Counted from the first letter of the stretch, positions 1 to 6,480 are shown. The stretch is 8,514 bases of DNA from CALBZE01 sp036381255 (GCA_036381255.1 DASVDG010000093.1:1-8514); one strand, 5' to 3'. Made by a program: numbers and translations. The notes: generated by a model not told the origin, from the letters alone.

Positions 1-129
1 GAGCGACCGGGTCGCCGGCGCGACGGTGCAGCACAGGGCGAGGTGATGTTGGGGCGGAACCTGATACCCGAAGAGCCGGGACTGCTCGTCGTCGGCGCGC
101 CGGTCGAAGTGCTCGAGGAGGCGGCGTGA
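1..129 (+). CDS. C-terminal end of an unrecognised protein (5' partial, possible frameshift)
   Basis: The frame starting at base 1 is open to TGA at 127-129 and ends with the peptide IPEEPGLLVVGAPVEVLEEA, which reads like a real protein C-terminus (short beta strand, then helix). I do not recognise the family. From 1 to about 45, codon usage fits the +2 frame better: every third position there is G or C, reading SDRVAGATVQHRAR before TGA at 44-46. In frame 1, five of the first 15 codons end in A or T. One missing G near 41 (gcg-gag-gtg instead of gcgaggtg) would join the two segments into a single continuous frame. Its stop overlaps the GTG start of the next gene, so the two are probably co-transcribed and translationally coupled. 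The alternative is a gene ending at 46 followed by an implausibly short 27-codon gene starting at ATG 46. Confidence 0.4.
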   Translation, partial: ERPGRRRDGAAQGEVMLGRNLIPEEPGLLVVGAPVEVLEEAA

Positions 130-440
130 ACGGCGCGGCCGCGGACCGGCCGGGCGATGCCCGTCCGGACGGCAGCAACCGTGACGCGGGCGGCCGGCGT
201 GCTGCGCGCTCCGGCACCCGTCGCCCCGCGCGCGCCCTCGACCCCATCGCTATCGCCGCCGCCGTACGCGATGCGTGCGTCCAGGCCGCGATCGAGGCAT
301 TCGAGGACGCGGGGGTGCGCGGACTGTGCGGCGAGGGCGCGCTCGAATACGCGCTGGACGCGATCCGGCGGCTCGACCTGGGCGCGGTCGTCCGCGCCGC
401 GCGACGCGCTGCCGACGGTTCCGCGAACGCCGCCGGCTGA
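126..440 (+). CDS. Small helical hypothetical protein, 104 aa
   Basis: I do not recognise this family with certainty and assign no function. The GTG start at 126 overlaps the upstream TGA (GTGA), and a strong Shine-Dalgarno sequence, GAGGAGG at 115-121, sits at correct spacing, so the start is well supported. Residues 1-40 are rich in Arg, Ala, Gly and Asp and look disordered. Residues 41-92 form a compact Ala-rich helical core with a conserved-looking segment, EAFEDAGVRGLCGEGALEYA, ending in IRRLDL. The core has two cysteines (C51, C68), but there is no CxxC pair, no signal peptide and no membrane segment, so it is probably cytosolic. It is the last gene of its unit, because a perfect hairpin begins on the base after its stop. 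It probably works with the product of the gene ending at 129. Confidence 0.65.
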   Translation: MNGAAADRPGDARPDGSNRDAGGRRAARSGTRRPARALDPIAIAAAVRDACVQAAIEAFEDAGVRGLCGEGALEYALDAIRRLDLGAVVRAARRAADGSANAAG

Positions 441-477
441 TCGCCGGGACGGCCGGAACGCACGGCCGTCCCGGCGA
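441..477 (+). terminator. Perfect 15-bp stem-loop, probable transcription terminator
   Basis: Bases 441-455 are exactly complementary to 463-477, leaving a 7-nt loop (gaacgca). The stem starts on the first base after the stop codon of the 104-aa gene. No run of T follows on the plus strand, so it is not a textbook intrinsic terminator. In very GC-rich genomes such tail-less hairpins are often found at gene ends. It lies between convergent genes, about 97 bp from the msrQ stop, so it could serve both directions. Confidence 0.65.
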
Positions 478-544
478 CCGCTTCGTCGGCTACCCGGAAC
501 GCTGGTCGCCCGCGCGCGACGCGTCCGGCGGCAACGACGGCGTC

Positions 545-596
545 CGCTCACGCCGCCCGCTCACGCCGCACACTCACGCCGCCCGCTCACGCCGCC
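545..596. repeat. Four tandem 13-bp repeats overlapping the msrQ stop codon
   Basis: Four units of CGCTCACGCCGCC lie at 545-557, 558-570, 571-583 and 584-596. The first and fourth are exact; the second ends in A and the third begins CA. Each unit contains TCA, which is a TGA stop on the minus strand. Because 13 is not a multiple of 3, successive copies put the stop in different frames. The copy at 574-576 is the msrQ stop, so the last residues of MsrQ are encoded by repeat sequence. Confidence 0.85.
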
Positions 597-1230
597 CGTG
601 CACCCGCGCCGCCACCGCCGCCACCCCCCGTTTCACCGCCGGCAGCCGTTTCGACAGCGCCGGCACGCGCAGCACCAGCAGCAGCGCCAGCACCGCGCCG
701 TACCGTAGCGGCCGCCCGATGTCCGGCGCCTTGACCAGCCACAGGAAATGCAGCAGCGCGAGCCCAGCCGCCGCGTACACCAGCCGGTGCAGCCGCTGCC
801 AGCGCTTCCCGAGCCTGCGGATCGAGAACCGGTTCGACGTCGCCGCGAGCGGGACGAGGAGCAGGAACGCCGTGAACCCCACCGTGACGTACGGCCGCTC
901 CGCGATGTCCTCGGCGATCAGCGCCCAGTCGAAGAAGTAGTCGAGGACCACGTAGTTCGCGAAGTGCAGCACCGCGTAGAAGAACGCGAACAGCCCCACG
1001 GTCCGCCGCCACCGGATCGCGCCGTTCCACCCCGTCAGCCGGCGGAGCGGCGTGAAACCGAGCGTGACCAGCAGCAGGATCAGCGTCCACCGCCCCGTCC
1101 GGTGCGTGACCTCCGTGATCGGGTTCACGCCCAGCCCGTGGTGCGCCGCATCCCACGCCAGCACCCCCGCCGGCGCCAGACACCCCAGCCAGAGGAGCAC
1201 CGCAAGAGCCCGCCGGCCAAGGTGCGCCAT
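574..1230 (-). CDS. msrQ: MsrQ, heme-binding membrane subunit of the MsrPQ methionine sulfoxide reductase system
   Basis: This 218-residue integral inner-membrane cytochrome passes electrons from the respiratory chain to periplasmic MsrP, which repairs oxidised methionine in envelope proteins. About six hydrophobic segments are visible: 8-26, 47-62, 78-97, 113-130, 150-166 and 176-190. The ferric-reductase-like core has histidines at 89 (AVLHFANY), 148 (QRLHRLVY) and 161 (LLHFLWLVK), matching the positions expected for the family's heme-ligand histidines. The SNRFSIRRLGKRWQRLHRL segment is typical of MsrQ. Length is normal for the family (about 200-220). The start is ATG with a G-rich ribosome binding region (ggtggggctga before ATG). 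It lies 159 bp downstream of msrP on the same strand, a looser spacing than usual for this pair. Its last codons and stop lie in a 13-bp tandem repeat, so the extreme C-terminus is probably not conserved. Confidence 0.94.
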   Translation of the reverse strand: MAHLGRRALAVLLWLGCLAPAGVLAWDAAHHGLGVNPITEVTHRTGRWTLILLLVTLGFTPLRRLTGWNGAIRWRRTVGLFAFFYAVLHFANYVVLDYFFDWALIAEDIAERPYVTVGFTAFLLLVPLAATSNRFSIRRLGKRWQRLHRLVYAAAGLALLHFLWLVKAPDIGRPLRYGAVLALLLVLRVPALSKRLPAVKRGVAAVAARVHGRRERAA

Positions 1231-1234
1231 TCAG

Positions 1235-1264
1235 CCCCACCCCCCTACCCACTCACGCCCGCCC
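1235..1264 (-). other. G-quadruplex motif over the msrQ ribosome binding site
   Basis: Read on the minus strand, five G-runs of 3, 3, 3, 6 and 4 are separated by loops of 1, 7, 2 and 1 bases. This meets the canonical pattern of four or more runs of at least three G with loops of 1-7. The last run ends four bases before the msrQ ATG, so it includes the only plausible Shine-Dalgarno sequence. If it folds in the mRNA it would hide the ribosome binding site. Folding and function are inferred; the motif itself is directly visible. Confidence 0.6.
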
Positions 1265-1360
1265 ACCGATCCACCCCCCACACCTCGCGCGTCCCCTGAA
1301 ACTCCCCGCCATGCACGCAACCTCGAACTTCCCCCCAAACTCAAACTTTCCCGTACACGT

Positions 1361-1390
1361 CCCCGTTCCCGTTCCCGTTCCCGCATCCCC
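1361..1390 (-). repeat. GGGAAC hexanucleotide repeat forming a G-quadruplex motif just after the msrP stop
   Basis: On the minus strand the TAG stop of msrP is followed by GGGGATGC and then three GGGAAC units and GGGG (1361-1382). This gives five G-runs with loops of 4, 3, 3 and 3 bases, a canonical G-quadruplex motif in the msrP-msrQ transcript. It could slow polymerase, protect the msrP 3' end, or simply be a slippage-generated simple repeat. The whole gap 1231-1389 is strikingly G-rich on the transcript strand and C-rich on the other, and I see no gene in it. Confidence 0.65.
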
Positions 1391-2319
1391 TAAAAATTCC
1401 GCCTCAGATCCATCCCCTCGTACATCGGCCCCACCAGCTCCGCGTACCCGTTGAACATCAGCGTGTCCCGCCGCCGGAACTCGCCGATCCGCCGCTCCGT
1501 CCGCTGGCTCCACCGCGGATGATCGACGTTCGGGTTGACGTTGGCGTAGAAGCCGTACTCGTCCGGCGCGGCCTTCATCCACGTCGAGACCGGCTGCTGC
1601 TCGACGAAGCGGATGCGGACGATCGACTTGATGCTCTTGAAGCCGTACTTCCACGGCACGACGAGGCGGAGCGGCGCGCCGTTCTGGTTGGGCAGGTCGC
1701 GGCCGTAGAGGCCGGTCGCGAGCAGCGTGAGCGGGTGCATCGCCTCGTCGAGGCGCAGCCCCTCGACGTACGGCCAGTCGAGGAGCCCGGTGCGCTGCAT
1801 CGGCATCTGGTCCGGGTCGTACAGCGTCGTGAACTCGACGAATTTCGCCCGGCTCGTCGGCTCGACGCGCCGGATCAGGTCGGCCAGCGGGAAGCCGCGC
1901 CAGGGGATGACCATCGACCACCCCTCGACGCAGCGCAGCCGGTAGACGCGGTCCTCGAGCGCGTACGGCTTCAGGAAGTCCTCGAGGTCGTAGTCCGCGG
2001 GCTTGTTCACGTGCCCGTCGACGCGCACGGTCCACGGCCGGGTGCGGAACGCCTGCGCGTTCTCCTTCGGGTCCTCCTTGCCGAAGCCGAACTCGTAGAA
2101 GTTGTTGTAGCTCGTGACGGCCTCGAACGGCGTGAGCTTGTCCTGGCGGGGGCGCGGAGGCCGCGCGGCCGCCGTCTCGGCGCCGACCAGCAGCTCCGGG
2201 TCGAGCGCCGCCGCCGCGGCGCCGGCGGCAAGCGCGCCCATGAACCGGCGGCGGTCGAGATAGACGCGCTCGGGTGTGATCTCGGAAGAGGCGATGTCGT
2301 CGGGGCGTCTGATGAGCAT
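1390..2319 (-). CDS. msrP: MsrP, periplasmic molybdopterin-dependent protein-methionine-sulfoxide reductase
   Basis: This 309-residue molybdoenzyme reduces methionine sulfoxide in periplasmic proteins using electrons from MsrQ. The N-terminus has a twin-arginine signal (DRRRFMGALAAG, residues 22-33) followed by an Ala-rich stretch, consistent with Tat export of the folded cofactor-loaded protein. The sulfite-oxidase-like Mo-pterin domain covers about 65-300. YNNFYEFGFGKEDP (71-84) and RCVEGWSMVIPWRGFPL (129-145) are family hallmarks, with Cys130 the expected molybdenum ligand. The segments NQNGAPLRLVVPWKYGFKSIK (residues 211 on) and ANVNPNVDHPRWSQ (259-272) are also typical. The start at 2319 is chosen because a GGGAG ribosome binding site lies six bases upstream and the Tat signal follows directly. 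The frame stays open upstream to 2691, but that would overlap the divergent TPR gene and bury the signal. It is slightly shorter than E. coli MsrP. msrQ follows in the same direction. Confidence 0.96.
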   Translation of the reverse strand: MLIRRPDDIASSEITPERVYLDRRRFMGALAAGAAAAALDPELLVGAETAAARPPRPRQDKLTPFEAVTSYNNFYEFGFGKEDPKENAQAFRTRPWTVRVDGHVNKPADYDLEDFLKPYALEDRVYRLRCVEGWSMVIPWRGFPLADLIRRVEPTSRAKFVEFTTLYDPDQMPMQRTGLLDWPYVEGLRLDEAMHPLTLLATGLYGRDLPNQNGAPLRLVVPWKYGFKSIKSIVRIRFVEQQPVSTWMKAAPDEYGFYANVNPNVDHPRWSQRTERRIGEFRRRDTLMFNGYAELVGPMYEGMDLRRNF

Positions 2320-2370
2320 GGCAGCTCCCGGGGATGGGTGTGGAGACGCGGCGGCGTGGGCCTCCGCATA

Positions 2371-2396
2371 AACCGCCGGCACGCGCCCATAGTTCC
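2371..2396 (-). promoter_or_regulatory. Candidate stress-sigma promoter for msrP (GGAAC-N18-GTT)
   Basis: On the minus strand GGAAC (2396-2392) and GTT (2373-2371) are separated by exactly 18 bases. This matches the GGAAT/C-N18-GTT form described for SigR/SigH-type ECF sigma factors of actinobacteria, which respond to thiol oxidation. Transcription would begin near 2360, leaving a leader of about 40 nt before the msrP ATG at 2319. An oxidative-stress promoter would suit a methionine sulfoxide reductase. The match is short and the host is probably not an actinobacterium, so this is a hypothesis. Confidence 0.3.
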
Positions 2397-2614
2397 AGCG
2401 GGCACGCGCACCCGCGCCCCGGCGGCGCAGGTCACGGCGGCTCCACGGCGCGGGCCCGGGCGGCGCCATTTGGGTGGGCTTGCCTTTCCGCGGGTGCTCG
2501 GCGAAGATTGTCGCGCACGCGGGATCCTCGTCAAGTGTGCCCGGCGACGCCGCCACCCCCGAGGATCTCTCCCCGGCCGCGGCGCGGTTCCACCTGTCCC
2601 ACAGGAGCGCGACG

Positions 2615-3571
2615 ATGATCCGGGCCTGCATCCCCCTCCTCCTCACCCTTGCCGTGGCCGCGTGTGCAGGGGGGCCGCCGGAGCAGGACACGGCGGCCCG
2701 CGACCCGGGCGCGACGGAAGCGGAGGCCGAGGCGGTCTCCCTCCTCGGCGAGCCCCTCTACCGCCCCGAGCCGGACTCCGCCTCGCGCGCCGAGCTCGAT
2801 CGCAAGCTCGATGAGGCCCGCGCCGCCTACGCCCGCGACCCGGACGACGCAGAAGCGATCCTCTGGCTCGGCCGTCGCCTCGCCTATCTCGGCCGCTACC
2901 GCGACGCGATCGCGACGTTCTCCGAAGGGATCGAGAAGCACCCGGACGACGCGCGGTTCTACCGCCACCGCGGCCACCGCTGGATCACGGTTCGCGAGTT
3001 CGACCGCGCGATCGCCGACCTGGAACGCGCCGCCACCCTCGTCCGCGGCAAGCCGGACCGCATCGAGCCGGACGGCATGCCCAACGCGTTCAACGTCCCG
3101 CGCACGACGCTCCAGTTCAACATCTGGTATCACCTCGGCCTCGCCCATTACCTGAAGGGCGACTTCGCGCGGGCGCTCGAGGCGTACCGGGAATGCATGG
3201 ACCTCGCGACGAACGACGACATGATCGTCGCCGCGGCCGACTGGATGTACATGACGCTCCGGCGACTGCGCCGCGACGAGGAGGCCGCCGCCGTCCTCGC
3301 CCGCGTCTACCCGGAGATGGAGATCCTCGAGAACGGCGCGTACCACCGCCGGCTGCTCATGTACAAGGGGCTGCTCTCGCCCGAAAGCCTGCTCGCCGCC
3401 GACGACGGCCCGGCGCTCCAGGCCGTGACGCAGGGGTACGGCGTCGGGAACTGGCTCCTCTACAACGGCGACACGACCCGCGCGGTCGCGATCTTCCGGG
3501 ACGTCGTCTCGAACGGCGCCTGGGCGGCGTTCGGCCACATCGCGGCGGAAGCGGAGCTGAGCCGATTGTGA
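2615..3571 (+). CDS. TPR-repeat lipoprotein, 318 aa
   Basis: This is a predicted envelope lipoprotein that probably acts as a protein-binding scaffold; no enzymatic motif is visible. Residues 1-16 form a short hydrophobic signal ending in the lipobox VAAC, with Cys17 the expected lipidation site. An Ala/Glu-rich linker follows to about 57. Tetratricopeptide-like helical pairs are recognisable at about 66-110 (AYARDPDDAEAILWLGRRLA, then YRDAIATFSEGIEKHPDD), 114-146 (FDRAIADLERAATL), 170-200 (WYHLGLAHYLKGDFARALEA), 204-235 and 276-310. The start at 2615 has a CAGGAG ribosome binding site upstream and begins the lipoprotein signal directly; the open frame upstream to 2474 lacks both. The 295-bp divergent spacer (2320-2614) offers only weak plus-strand promoter candidates, for example TTGCCT (2480-2485) with AAGATT (2504-2509). 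Its neighbour is another lipoprotein, the metalloprotease, so both may work in the outer envelope. Specific partner and function are unknown. Confidence 0.88.
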   Translation: MIRACIPLLLTLAVAACAGGPPEQDTAARDPGATEAEAEAVSLLGEPLYRPEPDSASRAELDRKLDEARAAYARDPDDAEAILWLGRRLAYLGRYRDAIATFSEGIEKHPDDARFYRHRGHRWITVREFDRAIADLERAATLVRGKPDRIEPDGMPNAFNVPRTTLQFNIWYHLGLAHYLKGDFARALEAYRECMDLATNDDMIVAAADWMYMTLRRLRRDEEAAAVLARVYPEMEILENGAYHRRLLMYKGLLSPESLLAADDGPALQAVTQGYGVGNWLLYNGDTTRAVAIFRDVVSNGAWAAFGHIAAEAELSRL

Positions 3572-3674
3572 GCGGACCCGCTCGCGGGCGGACGACACGC
3601 ATGCCGCGCTCGTTCCTCCTGCGGCTCGCGCCGCGCGTGGAACGCAGCGCCGGCCGCTGAGCCGCGGGCGCTTT

Positions 3675-3699
3675 GCCGGGCGCCGCCGTCGCGCCCGGC
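3675..3699 (+). terminator. 9-bp GC stem-loop, candidate terminator behind the TPR gene
   Basis: Bases 3675-3683 are perfectly complementary to 3691-3699 with a 7-nt loop (cgccgtc). It lies 104 bp after the TPR stop, and only TTGT follows, so the T-tract is minimal. It directly abuts the candidate -35 box of the metalloprotease promoter, which suggests it insulates the two genes. Confidence 0.45.
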
Positions 3700-3729
3700 T
3701 TGTCCAACCCGCGCACTGCGCCGTATCTT
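3700..3729 (+). promoter_or_regulatory. Candidate housekeeping promoter of the metalloprotease gene
   Basis: TTGTCC (3700-3705) and TATCTT (3724-3729) are separated by 18 bases, each matching four of six positions of the sigma-70 consensus, in a region otherwise almost free of A and T. Transcription would start near 3736, about 33 nt before the ATG at 3769. That also argues against the upstream in-frame start at 3673. Confidence 0.5.
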
Positions 3730-3768
3730 GCCGGCGTACCCATCCACACCGACATCCCGAGGAACGCG

Positions 3769-6318
3769 ATGTCCGCGAACGTACGACGCCCCGGCCGCCC
3801 GGCCGGCACCGCCATCCGCCGCCTCCCCCTGCGTGTCCTGATCCCGGCGCTGACGCTCCCGCTCGTCGCCGCGTGCGCCACCGCGCGCCCGGCGCCCGCG
3901 CCCCGGCAGGACGCGCGCCCGGCGCCGGGCCGGGACGAGACGAAGACGTACGACGAGGTCGTGCCCGACGACGCCACGACCGACGCCGGCCTCTTCACCG
4001 TCCACCGCACCGGCGACGCGCTCCTCTTCGAGATCCCGGACTCGCTCTTCGGGCGCGACATGCTGCTGATCAGCCGCATCGCGTCGGTGCCTTCGAACCT
4101 GGGCGGCTACATCCCCGCAGGGTACAAGGCGCACGAGCAGGTCGTACGCTGGGAGCGCCGCGGCGACCGCGTCCTGCTGCGCAAGATCTCGTACGAGCAG
4201 GTCGCGGACGAGTCCGAGCCGATCGCGGTCTCGGTGATGAGCAACAACTTCGCGCCGATCGTGCAGGCGTTCGACGTCGAGGCCGAGACACCGGACGGGC
4301 GCGGCGTCATCATCGACGTGACGGCGCTGTACGAAGAGGACGTCCCCGCGATCGGCGGGCTCACGCAGTCGCAGCGGTCGCAGTACGGCGTGCGCCGCCT
4401 CGACGGCGACCGCAGCTTCATCAACTACGCGCGGAGCTTCCCGCTCAACGTCGACGTCCGCCACACGCTGACGTTCGACGCGACCAAGCCGCCGTCGAAC
4501 GCGAACACCGGCACGATCTCCCTCGAGATGCACCAGTCGATGGTGCTGCTCCCCGAGGAGCCGATGCGGCCGCGCTACGCCGACGAACGCGTCGGCTTCT
4601 TCTCGATCGAGCGCGTCAATTTCGGGCTGAACGCGCAGAAGGCGGCGACGCAACGCTTCATCCGCCGCTGGCGGCTCGAGCCGAAGGACCCGGCGGCGTA
4701 CGCCCGCGGCGAGCTCGTCGAACCCGTCAAGCCGATCGTCTACTACCTCGACCCCGCGACGCCGCCCGAATGGCGGCCGTGCGTGCGACAGGGGATCGAG
4801 GACTGGCAGGGCCCGTTCGAGACCGCCGGCTTCAAGAACGCGATCCTCGCGAAGGACCCGCCGTCGCCCGAGGAGGACCCGGAGTGGAGCGGCGAGGACG
4901 TGAGGTACTCCGTCGTCCGCTGGGCGGCGAGCATGACGCGCAACGCGCAGGGGCCGAGCGTCTCCGACCCGCGCAGCGGCGAGATCATCGAGAGCGACAT
5001 CGTCTGGTACCACAACCACCTGCGCAGTTACCGCAACCGTCTCATGCTCGAGACCGGCGCCGCGAACCCGCTCGCGCGGTCGCTGCCGGTCGACCAGGAG
5101 CTGATGTGCGAGGCGATGCGCGCCGTCGTCGCGCACGAGGTCGGCCACGCGCTCGGCCTGCCGCACAACATGGTCGCCAGCTCGGCGTACCCCGTCGACT
5201 CGCTGCGCTCCGCGACGTTCGTCCGCAAGATGGGGATCGCGCCGACGATCATGGACTACGCGCGCCAGAACTACATCGCCCAGCCCGGCGACGGGCTCGT
5301 CGGCGCGGACTTCATCCGCCAGATCGGACCGTACGACCACTACGTCATCAACTGGGGGTACCGCGTCATCCCCGAGGCGCCGACGGCCGAGGCCGAGCGC
5401 CCGATCCTGCACCGCTGGATCCTCGAGAAGGCCGACGACCCCATCTACCGGTTCACGCCGCAAGGCGGCGCCGACCCGCGCGTCCAGACCGAGGACCTCG
5501 GCGACGACCCCGTGAAGGCCAGCGGCTACGGGATCCGCAACCTGAAGGTCGCCGCGGACCACCTCGTCGAGTGGACATCGGCGCCGGCGAAGGACTATTC
5601 GGACCTCGAGGAGCTGTACGGCGAGCTGATCGGGCAGTGGAGCCGGTATGTGCGCCACGTCGTCGCGGTCGTCGGCGGCGTGCACGAGGTCCACAAGACG
5701 ACCGACCAGGAGGGCGCCGTCTACGACCCCGTCCCGCGTGCGCGGCAGGAGGCGGCGATGCGCTTCCTCGACGCCCAGGTCTTCCAGACGCCGACGTGGC
5801 TCGTCGATCCCGGGATCCTGACGCGGCTGACCGGCGACGGCGGCGTCGAGCGGCTGACCGCGCAGCAGGTCCGCATCCTCGAGCTGCTCCTCTCGCCCGA
5901 GCGGATGCAGCGGCTCGTCGAGGTCGAAGCGTACGCGCCCGATGTCGCGTACCCGCTCCCCGAGTTCCTCGACGACCTGCGCGCCATGGTCTGGCGCGAG
6001 CTGGCCGCCAGCCGCGCGATCGACGTCTACCGCCGCGCGCTCCAGCGCGGCTGGCTCGACCGGATGGCGTTCCTGCTCGAGGACCGCGAGGAGGAGGACG
6101 GGCCGCGGTCGCGGGGCCGCCGCGAGGTCGCCATGAGCCGCTCCGACATCCGGCCGCTCGTGCGCGCGCAGCTCCTCACGCTCCGCGGCGACGTCGCCGC
6201 CGCGCTCGTCCGCGCGCGCGACCGCATGACCCGCGTCCACCTGCGGGACGTGCTCGTGCGCATCGACGCCATTCTCGACACGCCGCGGCCGCCCACCATC
6301 GCCGCGGCGACGTCCTGA
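3769..6318 (+). CDS. Zinc-dependent metalloprotease lipoprotein with DUF5118/DUF5117 domains, 849 aa
   Basis: This is a predicted secreted, lipid-anchored metzincin-like protease; its substrate is unknown. Residues 18-35 are a hydrophobic signal ending in lipobox VAAC with Cys36 the lipidation site, followed by a Pro/Ala/Arg linker. A DUF5118-like segment (about 58-100: YDEVV ... GLFTVHRTGDALLFEIPDSL) leads into a DUF5117-like beta-rich domain (about 100-300). The catalytic domain carries the extended zinc motif HEVGHALGLPHN, with H456, H460 and H466 as ligands and E457 as catalytic base. The Met-turn TIMDYA places M495 about 29 residues after the third ligand, so all catalytic elements are present. 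A helical C-terminal region (about 590-849) follows, with a charged insert (DREEEDGPRSRGRREV). Size is typical for this family. The start has an AGGA ribosome binding site and lies just behind a promoter. Codon usage is uniform and the frame is intact. Confidence 0.94.
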   Translation: MSANVRRPGRPAGTAIRRLPLRVLIPALTLPLVAACATARPAPAPRQDARPAPGRDETKTYDEVVPDDATTDAGLFTVHRTGDALLFEIPDSLFGRDMLLISRIASVPSNLGGYIPAGYKAHEQVVRWERRGDRVLLRKISYEQVADESEPIAVSVMSNNFAPIVQAFDVEAETPDGRGVIIDVTALYEEDVPAIGGLTQSQRSQYGVRRLDGDRSFINYARSFPLNVDVRHTLTFDATKPPSNANTGTISLEMHQSMVLLPEEPMRPRYADERVGFFSIERVNFGLNAQKAATQRFIRRWRLEPKDPAAYARGELVEPVKPIVYYLDPATPPEWRPCVRQGIEDWQGPFETAGFKNAILAKDPPSPEEDPEWSGEDVRYSVVRWAASMTRNAQGPSVSDPRSGEIIESDIVWYHNHLRSYRNRLMLETGAANPLARSLPVDQELMCEAMRAVVAHEVGHALGLPHNMVASSAYPVDSLRSATFVRKMGIAPTIMDYARQNYIAQPGDGLVGADFIRQIGPYDHYVINWGYRVIPEAPTAEAERPILHRWILEKADDPIYRFTPQGGADPRVQTEDLGDDPVKASGYGIRNLKVAADHLVEWTSAPAKDYSDLEELYGELIGQWSRYVRHVVAVVGGVHEVHKTTDQEGAVYDPVPRARQEAAMRFLDAQVFQTPTWLVDPGILTRLTGDGGVERLTAQQVRILELLLSPERMQRLVEVEAYAPDVAYPLPEFLDDLRAMVWRELAASRAIDVYRRALQRGWLDRMAFLLEDREEEDGPRSRGRREVAMSRSDIRPLVRAQLLTLRGDVAAALVRARDRMTRVHLRDVLVRIDAILDTPRPPTIAAATS

Positions 6319-6371
6319 GCCGGCGCACACGGCGACGTCCTGAGTCGGCGCTACGCCCCCGGCGCTACGCC
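6305..6371. repeat. 25-bp duplication over the metalloprotease stop plus a 12-bp direct repeat
   Basis: CGGCGACGTCCTGAG followed by C or T and CGGCG occurs at 6305-6325 and again at 6330-6350, with one mismatch over 21 bp and a period of 25. The first copy holds the metalloprotease TGA (6316-6318), so the duplication repeats the end of the gene. It is followed by CGGCGCTACGCC at 6346-6357 and again at 6360-6371. The pattern looks like local slippage or unequal exchange. Confidence 0.75.
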
Positions 6372-6445
6372 GATCGGAGCGACTGGGACGCGCGCGGCGC
6401 CGGCACACGCGTCGGCACCCGGCCGCGTCTGCTCCCGCATGACCA

Positions 6446-6474
6446 TTGTGAACCGCGCGGCGCGGTTGAATATT
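6446..6474 (+). promoter_or_regulatory. Candidate promoter whose spacer is a perfect palindrome
   Basis: TTGTGA (6446-6451) and AATATT (6469-6474) are 17 bases apart, each matching four of six sigma-70 positions. This is the most AT-rich spot in the gap. Bases 6451-6467 form a perfect 17-bp palindrome: AACCGCGC, one central G, then GCGCGGTT. A dimeric regulator bound there would sit between the -35 and -10 boxes. Predicted transcription would start near 6481, at the first unit of the 10-bp array, giving the amidase a leader of about 260 nt. Confidence 0.35.
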
Positions 6475-6480
6475 GCAGCC

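Noticed and set aside
2320..2691. N-terminal extension of msrP to 2691
   Set aside because: The Tat signal and ribosome binding site place the start at 2319, and the extension would overlap the signal sequence of the divergent TPR gene.
1519..2814. 431-codon plus-strand frame opposite msrP
   Set aside because: It is antisense to clear MsrP motifs including the molybdenum-ligand cysteine, and its own translation has no domain.
3568..3660. 30-codon frame overlapping the TPR stop (GTGA)
   Set aside because: There is no good ribosome binding site or recognisable feature, and it is too short to support as a gene.
3673..3768. Earlier metalloprotease start at 3673
   Set aside because: It would precede the candidate promoter and span the hairpin, and it displaces the lipoprotein signal from the N-terminus.
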